In this document: positions 10,515 through 21,891 of the stretch, piece by piece
How the letters are laid out: the number at the start of each line of letters is the position of its first letter
Position numbering within the stretch: position 1 is the first letter of the stretch
NCBI RefSeq assembly: GCF_036323735.1
Contig: NC_086034.1
Location: forward strand, 65,808,439-65,872,438
Origin: Rattus norvegicus
Lineage: Eukaryota; Chordata; Mammalia; Rodentia; Muridae
DNA: 64,000 nucleotides
Direction: 5' to 3'
The notes under the pieces: model-generated
Seen by the model: only the letters and a program-made list of their open reading frames with translations
Told to the model about the DNA's origin: nothing
Database searches by the model: none
Translations under genes and position numbers: made by a program

Positions 10515-10765
10515 TTAAAAGATTTATTTAATTACATATTTTTATTTTATGAGTGTGTATATGTATGTGCATGTGTGTCTGAGTGTATGTATATGCAGCA
10601 CAAGCATGTAGTGCCTGTAGGGGCCAAAAGAGGGCACCAGATCTCCTGGAATGGAAGTTACAGGTGACTGTGAGCACTGAGACATGGGTATTGGGAGCCG
10701 AACCCAGGTTTTCTGGAAGAAAGGAAGTTCATTTAACCTCAGAGTCATCTCCCCCAGTCACCTAA
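10515..10765 (-). mobile_element. B2-type SINE with TG-rich tail
   Basis: Antisense B2-family copy: 'aagatttatttaattac', a TG-rich tail at 10550-10600, 'ggccaaaagagggcaccaga', 'ggagccgaacccaggttttc' and 'ctcagagtcatctccccc'. It is the second antisense B2 within 600 bp. Confidence 0.8.
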
Positions 10766-11379
10766 CTTGAGTATTTTAAAGTCTACATTTTCTAGCCTTT
10801 AATTTTAAAAAGAAAGCATGTATATTTTTAGTAGAATTTCTCTGATAACTTCCCAAGCATGGCTCCTTCTGAAGGACTGAAAGAATGACTTCCCTACCCT
10901 AAGCTGTATTACTTTCTTTTTGGTTTTAGAATTCAGAGCCTTTAATGTGCTAAACACTTTCTCTACAAGGAACCTTATTCCCAGATTCAACTAAAGCTTT
11001 CAGTTGTAAATTTGTTAGTTTAGCTGAACACTTCGGCTTTGAAAAGCTAAGTCTTTTCTTTCATATTGTCTGACTTATTTCTCTTTATAATACTATTTTA
11101 TAATCCTTATGTATGAGGTGTGATCGTCTTAAAATTTCATTCTAGTCTGGTTATACTTACAGTACTATTATTGAATGCATCTGCTTGTTTTTCTATTCTT
11201 AACTTGTGAATAAGAATCTACCTGTTAAAATAATGACATTTCTTACATCCCTGTATTGTATACACACACTTTATCTTCAAACCAATTAACCAGTTCTTCT
11301 GTTAGTTGTACTATGTCAGATGTCAAAACAAAATAAATTGTTTAAGATCCTACATATTCCTTTCCAGGGTCTAGGTCAG
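10766..11379. other. No recognised feature
   Basis: A/T-rich apparently unique DNA. Confidence 0.45.
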
Positions 11380-12290
11380 TAAGGCTCTCAGACCTTTCCC
11401 TTCATGTACCATCCCCAGCCTAGTCTTACTACCCTGCCTGCATTATGCCTAAATTCTAGGCTTCTGTCAGGACCCATCCTGCCTACCCATTATCCTATAG
11501 GCTCCTGTTATGCTGTATCCAATCTCTCTCCCCAGCCAGGTCTACCCTGACACTCAAGGCTTGGAAAAGACCTCACATCATTCACACTTTCCTAGTCTTC
11601 CTGGTCCACCTGACTTCCTTCCATCCAAGCCATTTGTCTGAATTAGGGTTTTACTGCTGTGAACAGACACCATGACCAAGGCAACTCTTATAAGGACAAC
11701 GTTTAATTGAAGCTGGCTTACAGGTTCAGAGGTTCAGTTCATTATCATCAAGGCAAGAGCATGGCAGCATCCAGGCAGGCATGGTGCAGGAGGAGCTGAG
11801 AGTTCTACATCTTTATCTGAAGGCTGCTAGCAGCTTCCAGGCTTCCAGGCAGCTACGGTGAGAGTCCTATAGTCCACACCCACAGTGACACACCTACTGC
11901 AACAGGGCCAGACTTACTCAATCAGGGCCACACCTTCTAATCATGCCACCCCCTGGGCCAAACATATACAAACATTTTCAACCTTGAGGCCCAGCCCACT
12001 CACACGTTTGCTCTGCTGTCCCAACTTACTCCCTCCCTACCAGACATAAAACTAATGAAAGAAGTCCACACGTGCAGATCTCTTTGCAAAAATATAAACG
12101 ACATGACAGATCTCCCTCTGAAGCTCCTGAGTCCTGTAAAAGTATTTGTCAGTGAGAACTACGTACATGGATCCCAGGACATAGAATTTAAAAGAATATT
12201 CATAAATGTTGTCAAAGAATTTGAAGAGTTTAAGGAACACACAAAGAAACTGTTCAATAGAATTAAAGAAAAATAACTTAAGGGGAATAA
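11380..12290 (+). mobile_element. Probable L1 5'UTR/ORF1-proximal fragment, split by an LTR-like repeat
   Basis: 11380-11640 is C-rich and 11991-12290 continues with 'ccaccagacataaaac'-like sequence (here 'ctaccagacataaaac'). It then has 'gaagctcctgagtcctgta', 'catggatcccaggacataga' and 'aagaatttgaagagtttaag'. I associate this with the 5' region of Lx-age murine L1. A 73-aa open frame (12055-12276) with a Lys/Glu-rich end lies here but is not a full ORF1. The middle is interrupted by the repeat at 11641-11990. Confidence 0.4.
11641..11990 (-). mobile_element. Rodent LTR-like repeat (MaLR-like), copy A
   Basis: Starts 'ttagggttttactgctgtg', then 'cagacaccatgaccaaggca', 'gctggcttacaggttcagag', 'atggcagcatccaggcaggc' and 'gacacacctactgcaacagg'. 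Related copies occur at 14385, 19230 and 55400 (same strand) and at 41869 and 60118 (opposite strand). Sense-strand copies begin near 'gatggtttgaatga' and end 'aacaatagaaccctaat', with an AATTAAA/AATAAA-like signal before the end. That layout parallels MaLR LTRs. I do not assign a library name. Confidence 0.6.
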
Positions 12291-12540
12291 ATGCCTGAGT
12301 GATGCCCAAGTGCTAATTCTATTGCATGGAAAACAACTTTTGTCCTTATTTCTCAGATACAATAGAGTGCAACATCTGTGTATGTAAGTCTGATGCTATT
12401 CATTATGGCTCTCAGAACAATGTTGACTGAGAATCTTTGACTTGACCCTAAATGCAGTGGAGATGAACTCTTGATTGACTCGTGAGGAATGTTCATGGCT
12501 TAATGGTAGGGTAGATTTACTTCACTATATTACTGAACAC
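12291..12540. other. No recognised feature
   Basis: Short apparently unique stretch following the L1-like segment. Confidence 0.4.
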
Positions 12541-12544
12541 ATCT

Positions 12545-12640
12545 GTCCTTTTTTGCACCCCACTTTGTAGTCAAGAGAGCCTTGAACTTGGGATCCTACT
12601 GTCTTAGCTTCTCAGCGCTGAGATTCCAGGCCCACTGTTC
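12545..12640 (-). mobile_element. B1/proto-B1 fragment
   Basis: 'gtagtcaagagagccttgaa', 'cttgggatcctactgtctta' and 'cagcgctgagattccaggc' are the antisense right half of a B1-type SINE. Confidence 0.65.
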
Positions 12641-12837
12641 ATACAGTTTTGTTCAAGATTTTTGACTTTAAAAAGCACTGTTAGCCTGTGGTTATTTCCC
12701 ATTAATGTGTGTCCTCTTGACCTATCTACTTCTGTTCTTCTATTTCTTTTAACGATCCTGGTTGGAGATTTGTCCATTTTATTACCATATTTGAAGTTCT
12801 GCCACTTATATTTATTGATGTTATTAGAGGACAACTT

Positions 12838-12935
12838 GCGGGAGTCAGTTCTGTCCTTCTACCACACAGGCTCAGGGGGACGGGACTCAGGTTGTCAGGC
12901 TTGGCAGGCCGGTGCCTTCACCTGTAGAGTTGTCT
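12838..12935 (-). mobile_element. B3-type SINE fragment
   Basis: 'gagtcagttctgtccttcta', 'gggactcaggttgtcaggct' and 'ggtgccttcacctg' match antisense B3. Truncated on both sides. The 136-aa open frame spanning it is not a gene. Confidence 0.7.
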
Positions 12936-13164
12936 TGCTGCCTCCAGATGCTGTGCATTTTGTGCCCTGTTTTGCATTTGCTATTTATTCTCCCCGCTTC
13001 ACTTTATTGTTTTCCGGGTGTTGTGAGTTGAATGCTTGGCTCTCTTTGTCATTTCCTTTGTGCGGTACCTGAAGGACGTTGATGCCTCCGCGTGCCGTTA
13101 GGCAGGGTTCTCAGCATCACTTCTGAAGCATCACTTTTGTTATCCTTGCTTTCTCCTGTTATTT

Positions 13165-13245
13165 GCTCTCGTTGTGGTGGTGGGCTCGAACCCAGCACCT
13201 GGCATGGACCAGGTAAACGCTCCATCCTTGGACTTTGCACTAGCC
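13165..13245 (-). mobile_element. ID/B4-like SINE fragment
   Basis: 'ggtgggctcgaacccagcac' and 'caggtaaacgctccatcctt' resemble the tRNA-derived half of ID/B4 SINEs, antisense and diverged. Confidence 0.45.
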
Positions 13246-14384
13246 CTGATATTTCTAATTATATATTTTTACAGATCTTACTTTCTCATCTGCCTTGGGA
13301 GTAATTCAGGAGAAAAGCCCTAAATGTCGAAGGCATTTGTTCTCTTCTGTTTTACTTTGTCATAGAGGAGAAGAGGAGCTTGAACACTGTCCACGTTTAG
13401 CATTATTTTTGAGACCCTTCTCTGTAGCATAATGTAGAATAGTGCTGTTCAGAACATCAGAACGTGGTCCTACTTGGACATAGGGTCTTTACCAATGTTG
13501 CTAGTTAAGATGAGGTTTTACTGCATTGGGGTAGGGTCCAGTGATACCGATCTTCCCTCCAGTTCATTTAGTGAGTGTACACCTCCATAAACCCAGCGGC
13601 ATCCATAGGTAAAAATAGCCTGTAAAAGGGAGGGAAATATTGGAACAATATTGCCTTGAGAAGCCTAACACAGGATTTATATTATTATTAAAATTGTGGT
13701 ACATTCCTTTATAATTATATTAACAATTTATTTCACTAAATGTTTAAGTATAGGAATTGAAGTTAGCATTTGTCTACAGTTTTCTTAATTGAAAAATTTC
13801 TGTCCATTTTATTTAAGAAATGACCTTCTATATTTAAATCTCTACTCTCCATTTTTACGCTTTTACGACTAGAGACAATATTTGCCTCTTTATGATAAAA
13901 TACATAAAATATCAATCATATAACATGAAGGGAGTGTCTGGATACAATGTTATCACCTCTCAATTAATTTCCTTTAAAAAACTATTTTCAGATAGAACTC
14001 ATATTCTGGAGTTCTGCGTGGATGAAAGTGCCTATATTTGTTAGAGCTGGTATTCATTTTTTGGGTGGTTTGGAATAAATGCTTCCTTAGTGTTTCTCAA
14101 TTTTCTGTTTTCCTTGCTTTTACGCTATCAAGCATTCTGTTTCACCTTGTTTGTTCCCGACGAAGAGTCATTGCATAGTATTTAAATATCCATAATGCTT
14201 CCCAAATATAAGACTAGATAATGAGGATGAGTGTAGCCTTGATAGTGATGACAAGATATATGCATAGAGAAAAGGGTGAACAAATTTATCCCACATGTTA
14301 TGTATGATAATGGAATCGGTAGCATCGCCTCAGCCTTGCTGTATAGCGGGTGCCATGTTAATTGCTGTAGATATGTGTCCCAGC
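13246..14384. other. No recognised feature
   Basis: About 1.1 kb, strongly A/T-rich, apparently unique. Confidence 0.5.
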
Positions 14385-14762
14385 TTCTTTTATATTGCTT
14401 GGATAAATATCTTAGTAAAAACAGCTTAGGGAAAAAGGGCTTATTTTACCTGACAGTTCCTGGTTAGAGTTCAACCTTCTGGGGAAGTGAGAGCAGCAGG
14501 AATTTGAAGTAGCCAGTCATAAAACATACACAGTCAGGACCAGAGAGGCAGGATTGCATGCATGGATTTGCTCAGTTCATCCATCAGTTCAGAATCCAGC
14601 CCACAAAATGGTGCAACCCGTGCAGAGGGTACCTCTTCCCGCCTCAATTAACCAAGTTAAAAAAAATTCCTCACAGTTAAACTGTTCTAGACAATCCCTT
14701 ATTAAGATTCTATGCATGATGATTCTGGGTTGTGGCACATTGACAATGAGCTAACCATTGCA
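14385..14762 (-). mobile_element. Rodent LTR-like repeat (MaLR-like), copy B
   Basis: Same family pattern as 11641-11990: 'ggcttattttacctgacagt', 'tcctggttagagttcaacct', 'cagtcaggaccagagaggca', 'ccgcctcaattaaccaagtt' and an end near 'cattgacaatgagctaacca'. Diverged. Confidence 0.6.
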
Positions 14763-14778
14763 TACACACGTTACTTCA

Positions 14779-14796
14779 ATATATATATATATATAT
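14779..14796. repeat. (AT)n
   Basis: Short TA dinucleotide run. Confidence 0.9.
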
Positions 14797-14849
14797 CTGT
14801 AGGCTAGTTAAGAAAAGAGGTCAGCACTGCAGAAGAGGGCGGAGAAAGA

Positions 14850-15420
14850 TTAAGAACCAGAGATTTGAGAGAACCAGAGCAAAACAGTTCCTTCTTGTTG
14901 CAGTATAATTAAAAAGGGTATAACCAGCTCCCGCGAGTTCCCACTCTGTGCGGATCCATGCGCTCTAGCTGTTTCTCTGTCAGCCGCTTTCACACACTGT
15001 CCCCTTGGTGGGTTGTTACCATGCCTAACACACACATCACCTTTCGCAGGCTGTGCTAGTGCCATGCCACGCTAACCGGAAGCATTCTACAGCCTATCAT
15101 GGCTTCCTGTCACAGACTCTGCTCACACTCCCAACAACCCAGTGAAATCATGACTCAACAGACTGTAACCTAACAGCCGGATTTATATGTTAAATACTCA
15201 ATGTACAATACAGCCACACAATTGACTTACAACCAATTGATAAGAATATAAACCACCCACGTAGGTAAGGTAGATTTGCCTATAGAAATCTGTCCTTTAA
15301 GAAATACTCATAACAACCTGTATCTATGTAGAGATGCATGGCGAGGATCGTTTAGTCTGCCTCCAAGTTGCCTCCTCCCTCTGCCCCTCCCTCTCCTTCT
15401 AAAACCTCTATTCCTACCTC
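14850..15420. mobile_element. Possible rodent ERV LTR
   Basis: 'tttctctgtcagccgctttc', 'gccatgccacgctaaccgga' and 'aattgataagaatataaacc' remind me of a rodent ERV LTR. Strand and boundaries are not resolved and no coding part is seen. Confidence 0.3.
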
Positions 15421-17413
15421 CCTTTCTTCTCGTCCAATGACAGGCCTCATTTTATCTTGTACCTGCCGTCACCTGCATAATGATAACAACCTACATCTTC
15501 TAGACATGACAGGGCCACTTCATTCATAAACTGAGAGCATCTGTGTTTGTCTGAGTTCAAGGCAGTCAACATTTTATCACTGAGTAGGGAGAAGTCATGA
15601 AGTCCCACTCCTAACTAATGACAATGGACGGCTTCCGGGGCATGTAGAATGTTTCCTTTCTAAGGGTATGGCCTCAGGTTTGCAATATTTCAATGGATAG
15701 TTAGTCTTATCCCTGTAAGTATATCGGCTCGGTGGATTATTAAGAAGAGAGGAAGAGGAGGAAAGGATGGTGATTCAATGGTGTATAGGGGGAACCCCTT
15801 CTGTTCCTGCATAAGGTCACATTCTGTGATAGTAGGAGCTAGAACATTCAACATGCCTTTTGTGGGCATACAACTAACCCTTTAACAGATGGCAGATGGG
15901 AATGTTTCATTTTGGCATTTGCTTAGAGCAGGGCTTCTTGGGGCTGTGGACCCCAGGGCTCTTACCGTGCAGGTGTGTTGGGAGGGGGGCACCGTGTTTC
16001 TATGACTACCCAGCTGAGTAGTGACAGCTTGGGATAATGATCCTCACACCGTGAATCTGGCAAAGTTTCTCTCAGGCCACTTTGTGGCTTGCACCCTCCG
16101 ATTCTCTGAAAGAGGAGAGATATAAACAAACGAGATGAATAAAACAGGAGCCTGAGGTTTCATATCTGCTTTGAGGCATTTACATTTTAATGGAGCAGCC
16201 TGGGCTCCGTCCCAGACCTATTGATTCATGACATCCAAGGGAGGATTCTGTGAGAATCTTATATTTTATGAGCATACCAGGGGATTCACATGATTTAACA
16301 TGCTTAGAATACAACAGGATTCCTGACTTGTGAAACAGCTAACAAGGAGCTATTCAGTGAAAGGGTTATAGGTAAGAGCCAGGTAGAGGTGGTGAGGGGA
16401 GACCAGGCAGTAAGGGCCTCCAAAGGCAGCTAGAGATAGAAGCTAAATTATGCCAAAGATGCCTGCTTCCTGCTCTAGGGAGAATGTACAGGAAGAAAGT
16501 GTTTGGGGCTTGGATTTCAGCACTCCTCCTAGGAGGAGCAGGGGAGACTTGAGACTGCTTATTAAGGAACAGTGTTAGAGATCAAAGAGTCTATTCCATA
16601 TGAGAGAAAGGTGCCCCGAGAGAAAATTCTAGCCAGTTCCATTGTCTCTGCTGTCACCACATAGAGTCAAGGGGGGTGTAGTCTCTCTTTTCAGAAGAGG
16701 AAGTGTTCACTATTTGCTTTTGCACTTCGAGCTGTAACCTAGTGTTTTGACACTACATGCGGTGGTTTTTAAATGAAGGCAACAGGAGAGGCAGGAGAAT
16801 GAGAAGAGAAAGAAAAACCCAGGGAACAGATGACAAGATTCAGTTGTTTTTGATTCTTCCAAAATAACCATGGTATTGAAAAGTGATTCTAAATCACACT
16901 TGCTTTTGAGTAATACTTCTGTGAGTTTTTTTTTAATCTATATTTTGAAGCACATGCTTTGAGATTGGATTTGAAATTGGCTTAATACCAAACAAAGTAT
17001 GACATGTTCTCTTTTCATCAGGATTTACTGTGCTCTCTTGTCTGTTTAGATCTTACAGATTTCATTTTCGTGATGCCTTAATCTTTAGGGTAGATGGGTC
17101 CTAACCGAATGGAGCTTTTATCTGAATGGAGTCTTTAGGAAGTGATACCCCTTCCTCGGGTATTTCTAGCTTCTTTGTAACTTGTGCCTTTATGCATTTT
17201 TGCATTACTTATTAACATGTTCTGAGTGACTGCTCAGGGTCAGCACCATACAGGTGCTGAGACACACGGGCTCTGCTTAGGGGCACTAAGTTGCATGCTG
17301 AGCTGTCCTGCTGCTGCCCACCCCCAGCCCTCCCCTCTCTTCATTGTCATGGAGGTTGTTACTGTTCTCTCATAACCTAGAGCTTTCTGCTTATGCATCT
17401 AGTCCTATTGTCT
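15421..17413. other. No recognised feature
   Basis: About 2 kb with no repeat I can name and no significant open frame. A purine-rich patch lies at 15745-15770. Confidence 0.5.
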
Positions 17414-17414
17414 C

Positions 17415-17417
<3 letters not shown>

Positions 17418-17458
<41 letters not shown>

Positions 17459-17490
17459 CACCCTCCCTCCCTCCCTCCTTCCTTCCTTTC
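17418..17490. repeat. (CT)n then (CCTC/CTTC)n tract
   Basis: Pure CT dinucleotides to about 17455, then CCTC and CTTC tetramers. The tract directly abuts the 3' terminus of an L1 fragment. Confidence 0.95.
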
Positions 17491-17499
17491 TATTCATTA

Positions 17500-17880
17500 T
17501 TTTATTTATTTACATTTCAAATGTTGTCCTCCTTCCTGGTCTCCACTCTGCAATCCCACCATCCTACATCCCATCCCTCTCCTTTTGGCCTCTATGACGG
17601 TGCTCCTTCACCCACCTTCCCACTCCCACCTCACTGCTCTAGCATCCACCTGTACTGGGGTATCAAGCCTCCACAGGATCAAGGGCCTCCCCTCTCATTG
17701 ATGCCAGAGAATGCCATCCTCTGTTATATATGTGGCTGGAGCCATGGGTCCCTCCATGTGTACTCTTTGGTTGGAGGTTTAGTCCTTGAGAGCTCTGGGG
17801 GGGTCTGGTTGGTTGATATTGTTGTTCTTCCTATGGGGGTGCAAACCCCTGACCATTTTAAGTGCCTTGCCCTTGCAGGT
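17500..17880 (-). mobile_element. L1 3' end (truncated)
   Basis: Antisense L1 3'UTR terminus: 'tttatttacatttcaaatgt', 'gtactggggtatcaagcctc', 'ttgatgccagagaatgcc' and 'ttgatattgttgttcttcct'. It closely parallels 97-440. The 188-aa and 102-aa frames over this region and the CT tract are not genes. Confidence 0.85.
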
Positions 17881-19229
17881 AGCATTTTTTGCTACTTGCT
17901 ATATACATAAGCACATAAATATCACACTGCAACTCTTCTTGAAACGCAAAACAGAAACTCCTTGACCTTTGTTCCCCTTCACCGCCCCACAAACTGTTTC
18001 CCTTACCACCAAACCTATTACAACAGTTTCTCACTCTTCCTCTCTCCATTTCTTCCCACTGCACACCGACAGAAGCAGCTTACTCCAATCATAGATTTTT
18101 CTTGAGTACTCACGGAATACACTTCTGCCAAGTTCAACAACCATCCCATGACACTTTGAGCTAAAACAAATTCTTCCTTTCTTAGATTGTTTCTGTCTGC
18201 CATTCTCTCATGATGACAAGAAATCCCAGGTGCAGTGTGCTACCCTGACTTTATCACCTTTCACTGGCTCACTGCTTTGGTGTGTGATAGTACCCTGCTT
18301 CAGTCAGGATGCCTGTCTCTCATGGGATCTTCCTTAAGCTTCCTGTCTGGGTGCGTATGTAGTGAGATGGCAAGGAGGACCCATTTCCATACAGGACATT
18401 CTTGAAAATTTTAGCAACTTCTAGATGGTTGTCACAACCTTACAACTTCTGGGTGCGTGCTGTCCCCTGCCTACAAGCTTGTAGTCACCTTCTTCTTCCC
18501 CTATTATGGCCTGTCTTGCTTATGTAGGCTTCAGACTGGACACACAAAGTAACATCCTTTCAGCTCACCCAGGTCTCATGTTTGTAAAGTCACATGCCTG
18601 TAATACATTTTACTTTTCTAACCAAACGCTGTTGGATATGTCGTTATTGGGCATTTCCGCTCAATATATTCCAATGGGAAGGAATTGTCATAGGAGGCAT
18701 TGAAGACAGGCTCCACTAAGGGCACTGGATGAGCAGAATCCAGTGGTCAATTTCAAGCACTTCGCTTCTTCTTTCTGTACACAAGGAGTGAGCTGCTTCA
18801 AAACACTGAAACGAGCCCCGCTCTTCTATCCAAGCCTCCCAGAAACCTAGTTAAAATCCACCCAATTCAAAGAAGTCCCCCAGAAGCCCTGCGTTATTGT
18901 AAATATAATTTGTGCTAACCATTTACCTTCCTTACATACAAAGAGCTTAAATTTAAGCCATCTATGCATGAATTATTTGAACAACTGAACTGCTGAGGGG
19001 TGAAATTAAAATGAATGTGTTTAAATAAAGGTAGGCCATGTAAGTAAAGAAAAACGTAATTCAAACTCACAGTTTTATGAAACTGTGCTATGCATATGCA
19101 TCCCACTGCCAAAAGCAGTCTGAACTGGGCCATAGTTACTGTTTAACATCTTACAGTTCAGCAAATGAAAACTCTTTGGCTTGAGCATGTAGGAGATCTC
19201 CAAGCTATGGGGGTGCAGGGTGACTGTCA
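17881..19229. other. No recognised feature
   Basis: About 1.35 kb apparently unique. No domain-bearing frame. Confidence 0.5.
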
Positions 19230-19682
19230 GCCTACTAGTTTAGTTTCTATTGCTGTGATAAACATGCAGACTAGAAGCAACTTGGGTAGAGGGAGGGATT
19301 TATTTCACCTTACAACTGGTAGAATCCATTATTGAAGGAAGTCAGTGCACAAATTCAAGGCAGGAACCTGGAGGCAGGAACTGAAGCAGAGGCCATGGAG
19401 GAACATTGCTCATTGATTTGCCCTTCTTGGTTTTTTTAGCCTGATATTTTATTTTATTTTATTTTATTTTATTTTATTTTATTTTTTAAAACAGAGGAAC
19501 AGTACCACCCAACAGTGAGCTGGGACCACCCACATCAATTATTAGTTTAAAACCAAAATGCCCTACAGACTTTCCAACCGGCCAGTTGAATTATTCTGAT
19601 GAAATAATTTTCTCAATTGAGGGTACCTCTTTCCAGAGGACAATAGCTTGTGTCAAGTTGGCAAACTTAAAACAGTACAGCC
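19230..19682 (-). mobile_element. Rodent LTR-like repeat (MaLR-like), copy C
   Basis: 'tagtttctattgctgtgata', 'gcaggaacctggaggcagga', 'tgaagcagaggccatggagg', 'tttctcaattgagggtacct' and 'agcttgtgtcaagttggcaa'. It aligns in reverse with the copy at 41869-42256. A (TTTTA)n array has expanded inside it. Confidence 0.7.
19446..19488. repeat. (TTTTA)n microsatellite
   Basis: About eight TTTTA pentamers inside the LTR-like repeat. Confidence 0.95.
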
Positions 19683-20376
19683 CAGATTACATATTGCCTC
19701 AATTTCAGTCTTGTCCTTAGCCTCTGGTCATGATGCTGCCCAGGGTTCCAAATATATTTCTTGTTTCAGACAGCTTCCAGTGCGGGATAGCTAGTTAGGG
19801 AATGCTAGAGACAGTTTGGTACACTGAAGGAGGAAGACAGTTCCCCTGTTAGCTTCTTGTTCTTTTCAGTGATGTCCTAGCATTTATTCTGCATCCCAGC
19901 CACAAAATTGTCTTTCTGTGCTACTCAATAAATACAGAGAAAATCCCTGATAGTTACAGTTTGTAGTTTTGATAGGTTTCCCAGACCTAGGTGTACTGTC
20001 TCCTTCGCCTGATATTAGTACCAGCCGCGTGTGTCTCCTCATCACTTCAGTATGAGAGGCTGCTCAAGCTACCACCAGCCTCTTCCTTTTGTTCTCCCAG
20101 CCACAGAGGCAGGAAGAGCTTTCCAGTTGTGCTTACTTCAGTATTCCTTCTCTGATTCTTCAAAAAATGGTTGTTCAGTAACTTTTATATTGTCTTGATA
20201 TTTATAATATATTTTAGATCATATATATATTTATAGGTAAAAATTTGTAAATATGAACATTTATATTATGTATAATTTTATATCTACAGTATAAATAAAA
20301 TATTTTATACTAAGTTATCTCTGTAAAAATGCTATTTTAAAAGTGATCCAAGCAGAATGAATGGAGGAACACACAC
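19683..20376. other. No recognised feature
   Basis: Apparently unique, becoming very A/T-rich from 20190. Confidence 0.45.
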
Positions 20377-20377
20377 A

Positions 20378-20428
<51 letters not shown>

Positions 20429-20430
20429 TC
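20378..20430. repeat. (AT)n microsatellite
   Basis: TA dinucleotides with one short interruption. Confidence 0.95.
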
Positions 20431-20694
20431 CATGTATGTAGTAAAGAGAAATATATTTAGTGAAAATTCTTCTCCTCTGACTTTAATTTCATTGAGTCTG
20501 TTTTTGGTCTCTTAGGATAATTATACCTGGTCATAATATATTGCTTTAACACAGAGGTATTTGGTTAGTGGAGCCGAAAATACAGTTAATTAGTGAAAAT
20601 GACACATTAATTTATTTTCTTCATCCTCCATCTTTGTTTTTAATGTTAGCATGTGCTTTGAGGAGTAGACAAGGGCTTCTTATGTAGCTCATGT

Positions 20695-20811
20695 ATGTGT
20701 TTGTGTGTATGTATGTGTGTATGGAACTCTCTCTCCGTGCACATGTGGGTGCATGCGTATGTGTGTGTGTGTGTGTGTATGTGAATCTGTAGTGTGTGTG
20801 TGAGAGTGAAT

Positions 20812-20855
<44 letters not shown>

Positions 20856-20862
20856 AAACGAT
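20695..20862. repeat. (TG)n compound microsatellite
   Basis: TG/TATG array with two pure blocks, at about 20760-20780 and 20815-20850. It produces the Thr-His frames on the minus strand. Confidence 0.95.
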
Positions 20863-20934
20863 GTGCAGATGTTGGACAGGGGAACTTCCTTGAGTTGATG
20901 TGTGTTCTCCATCTTGTTATGAGGTTCCTTTGTT

Positions 20935-21125
20935 GCTTGTGCTGCTTTACCATGTAACTCCAAGGGTAGCTGGCCCTTGAACATGAGGGAGATTCTCCTG
21001 TTTCTGTCTCCCAGCTCACTGTGAGATTGCTGTGGTTACAGACACATGCCAACATCGGCATCTCACTTGGGTTGTCAGGATCTGAGCTCAGGCTGGACGA
21101 CTAAAAGTTTGACTCAGTGCCTTTC
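20935..21125 (-). mobile_element. B4/RSINE1-type SINE
   Basis: 'gagattctcctgtttctgtc', 'gtggttacagacacatgcca' and 'tcaggatctgagctcaggct' follow the antisense order of tRNA-B1 fusion SINEs. Diverged. Confidence 0.5.
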
Positions 21126-21397
21126 AGTTTCTCGTTGTTTAATACTGCTGTGGTATGGCATGACAAGAATATCTTTCTTTTCTCATCCTCACATCCAGTC
21201 ATTCTAGGTAGCTTGCCATCTTCAGTTTATGGCTCTCATGAGACCCAGAGGTCATTCGGAATGTGACACGCAATGTCTAGTCATTTAATTTTTATCAGGA
21301 AGGGGATTCGCTGAGATTTTTGTTGTGTTAATTCATTTTCCCCCTCTATATATTTGCATTTTGCTGTAGTTTGTTACCTCTGAGAATTTGTTGAACT

Positions 21398-21560
21398 TTT
21401 TGTTTGTTTGTTTGTTTTTTGAAACAGGATTTTCCTGTGTAGCCCTGACTCTTCTAGAACTCACTCTGTAGACCAGGCTGGCCATGAACTCACAGAGATC
21501 TGTCTGCCTCTTCCTCCTGAGTGCATTAAAGGTGTGCACCACACCACCATGCCTATTTTT
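21398..21560 (-). mobile_element. B1 SINE
   Basis: A (TTTG)n tail, then 'gaaacaggattttcctgtgt', 'aactcactctgtagaccagg', 'ccatgaactcacagagatct' and 'accaccatgcct': a full antisense B1. Confidence 0.93.
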
Positions 21561-21891
21561 TCTTCAATATAGTATTTGTTGGAGACTACGACAAAGGCCT
21601 GGTTGATTATATTCTTTATTAATCTTTCCTTTAAATTTTTTGGGTTTTTTTGGATTAATTTTGAAGCTACATTATTAGTTAAAGACTTAACTCCTGTGTC
21701 TTAAGATTAATCTTCCATGTATCAAGGAAATCAGTAAACATTTGACATTATAATTTCTTTTGATCATTTTGGTATACTGAATAAGATGTTTCTGTATTGT
21801 TATTTTCTCCCTTTCTTGTCTGCTTTGATTTTGCTGACATCACATGCAAAATTTCCACAGTGGATTTTCTTTTACTTTTTCTTTTCTATTT

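Noticed and set aside
12662..13072. 136-aa plus-strand frame
   Set aside because: Contains an antisense B3 SINE piece and shows no domain.
20621..21061. 146-aa Thr/His-rich minus-strand frame
   Set aside because: Translation of the (TG)n tract.
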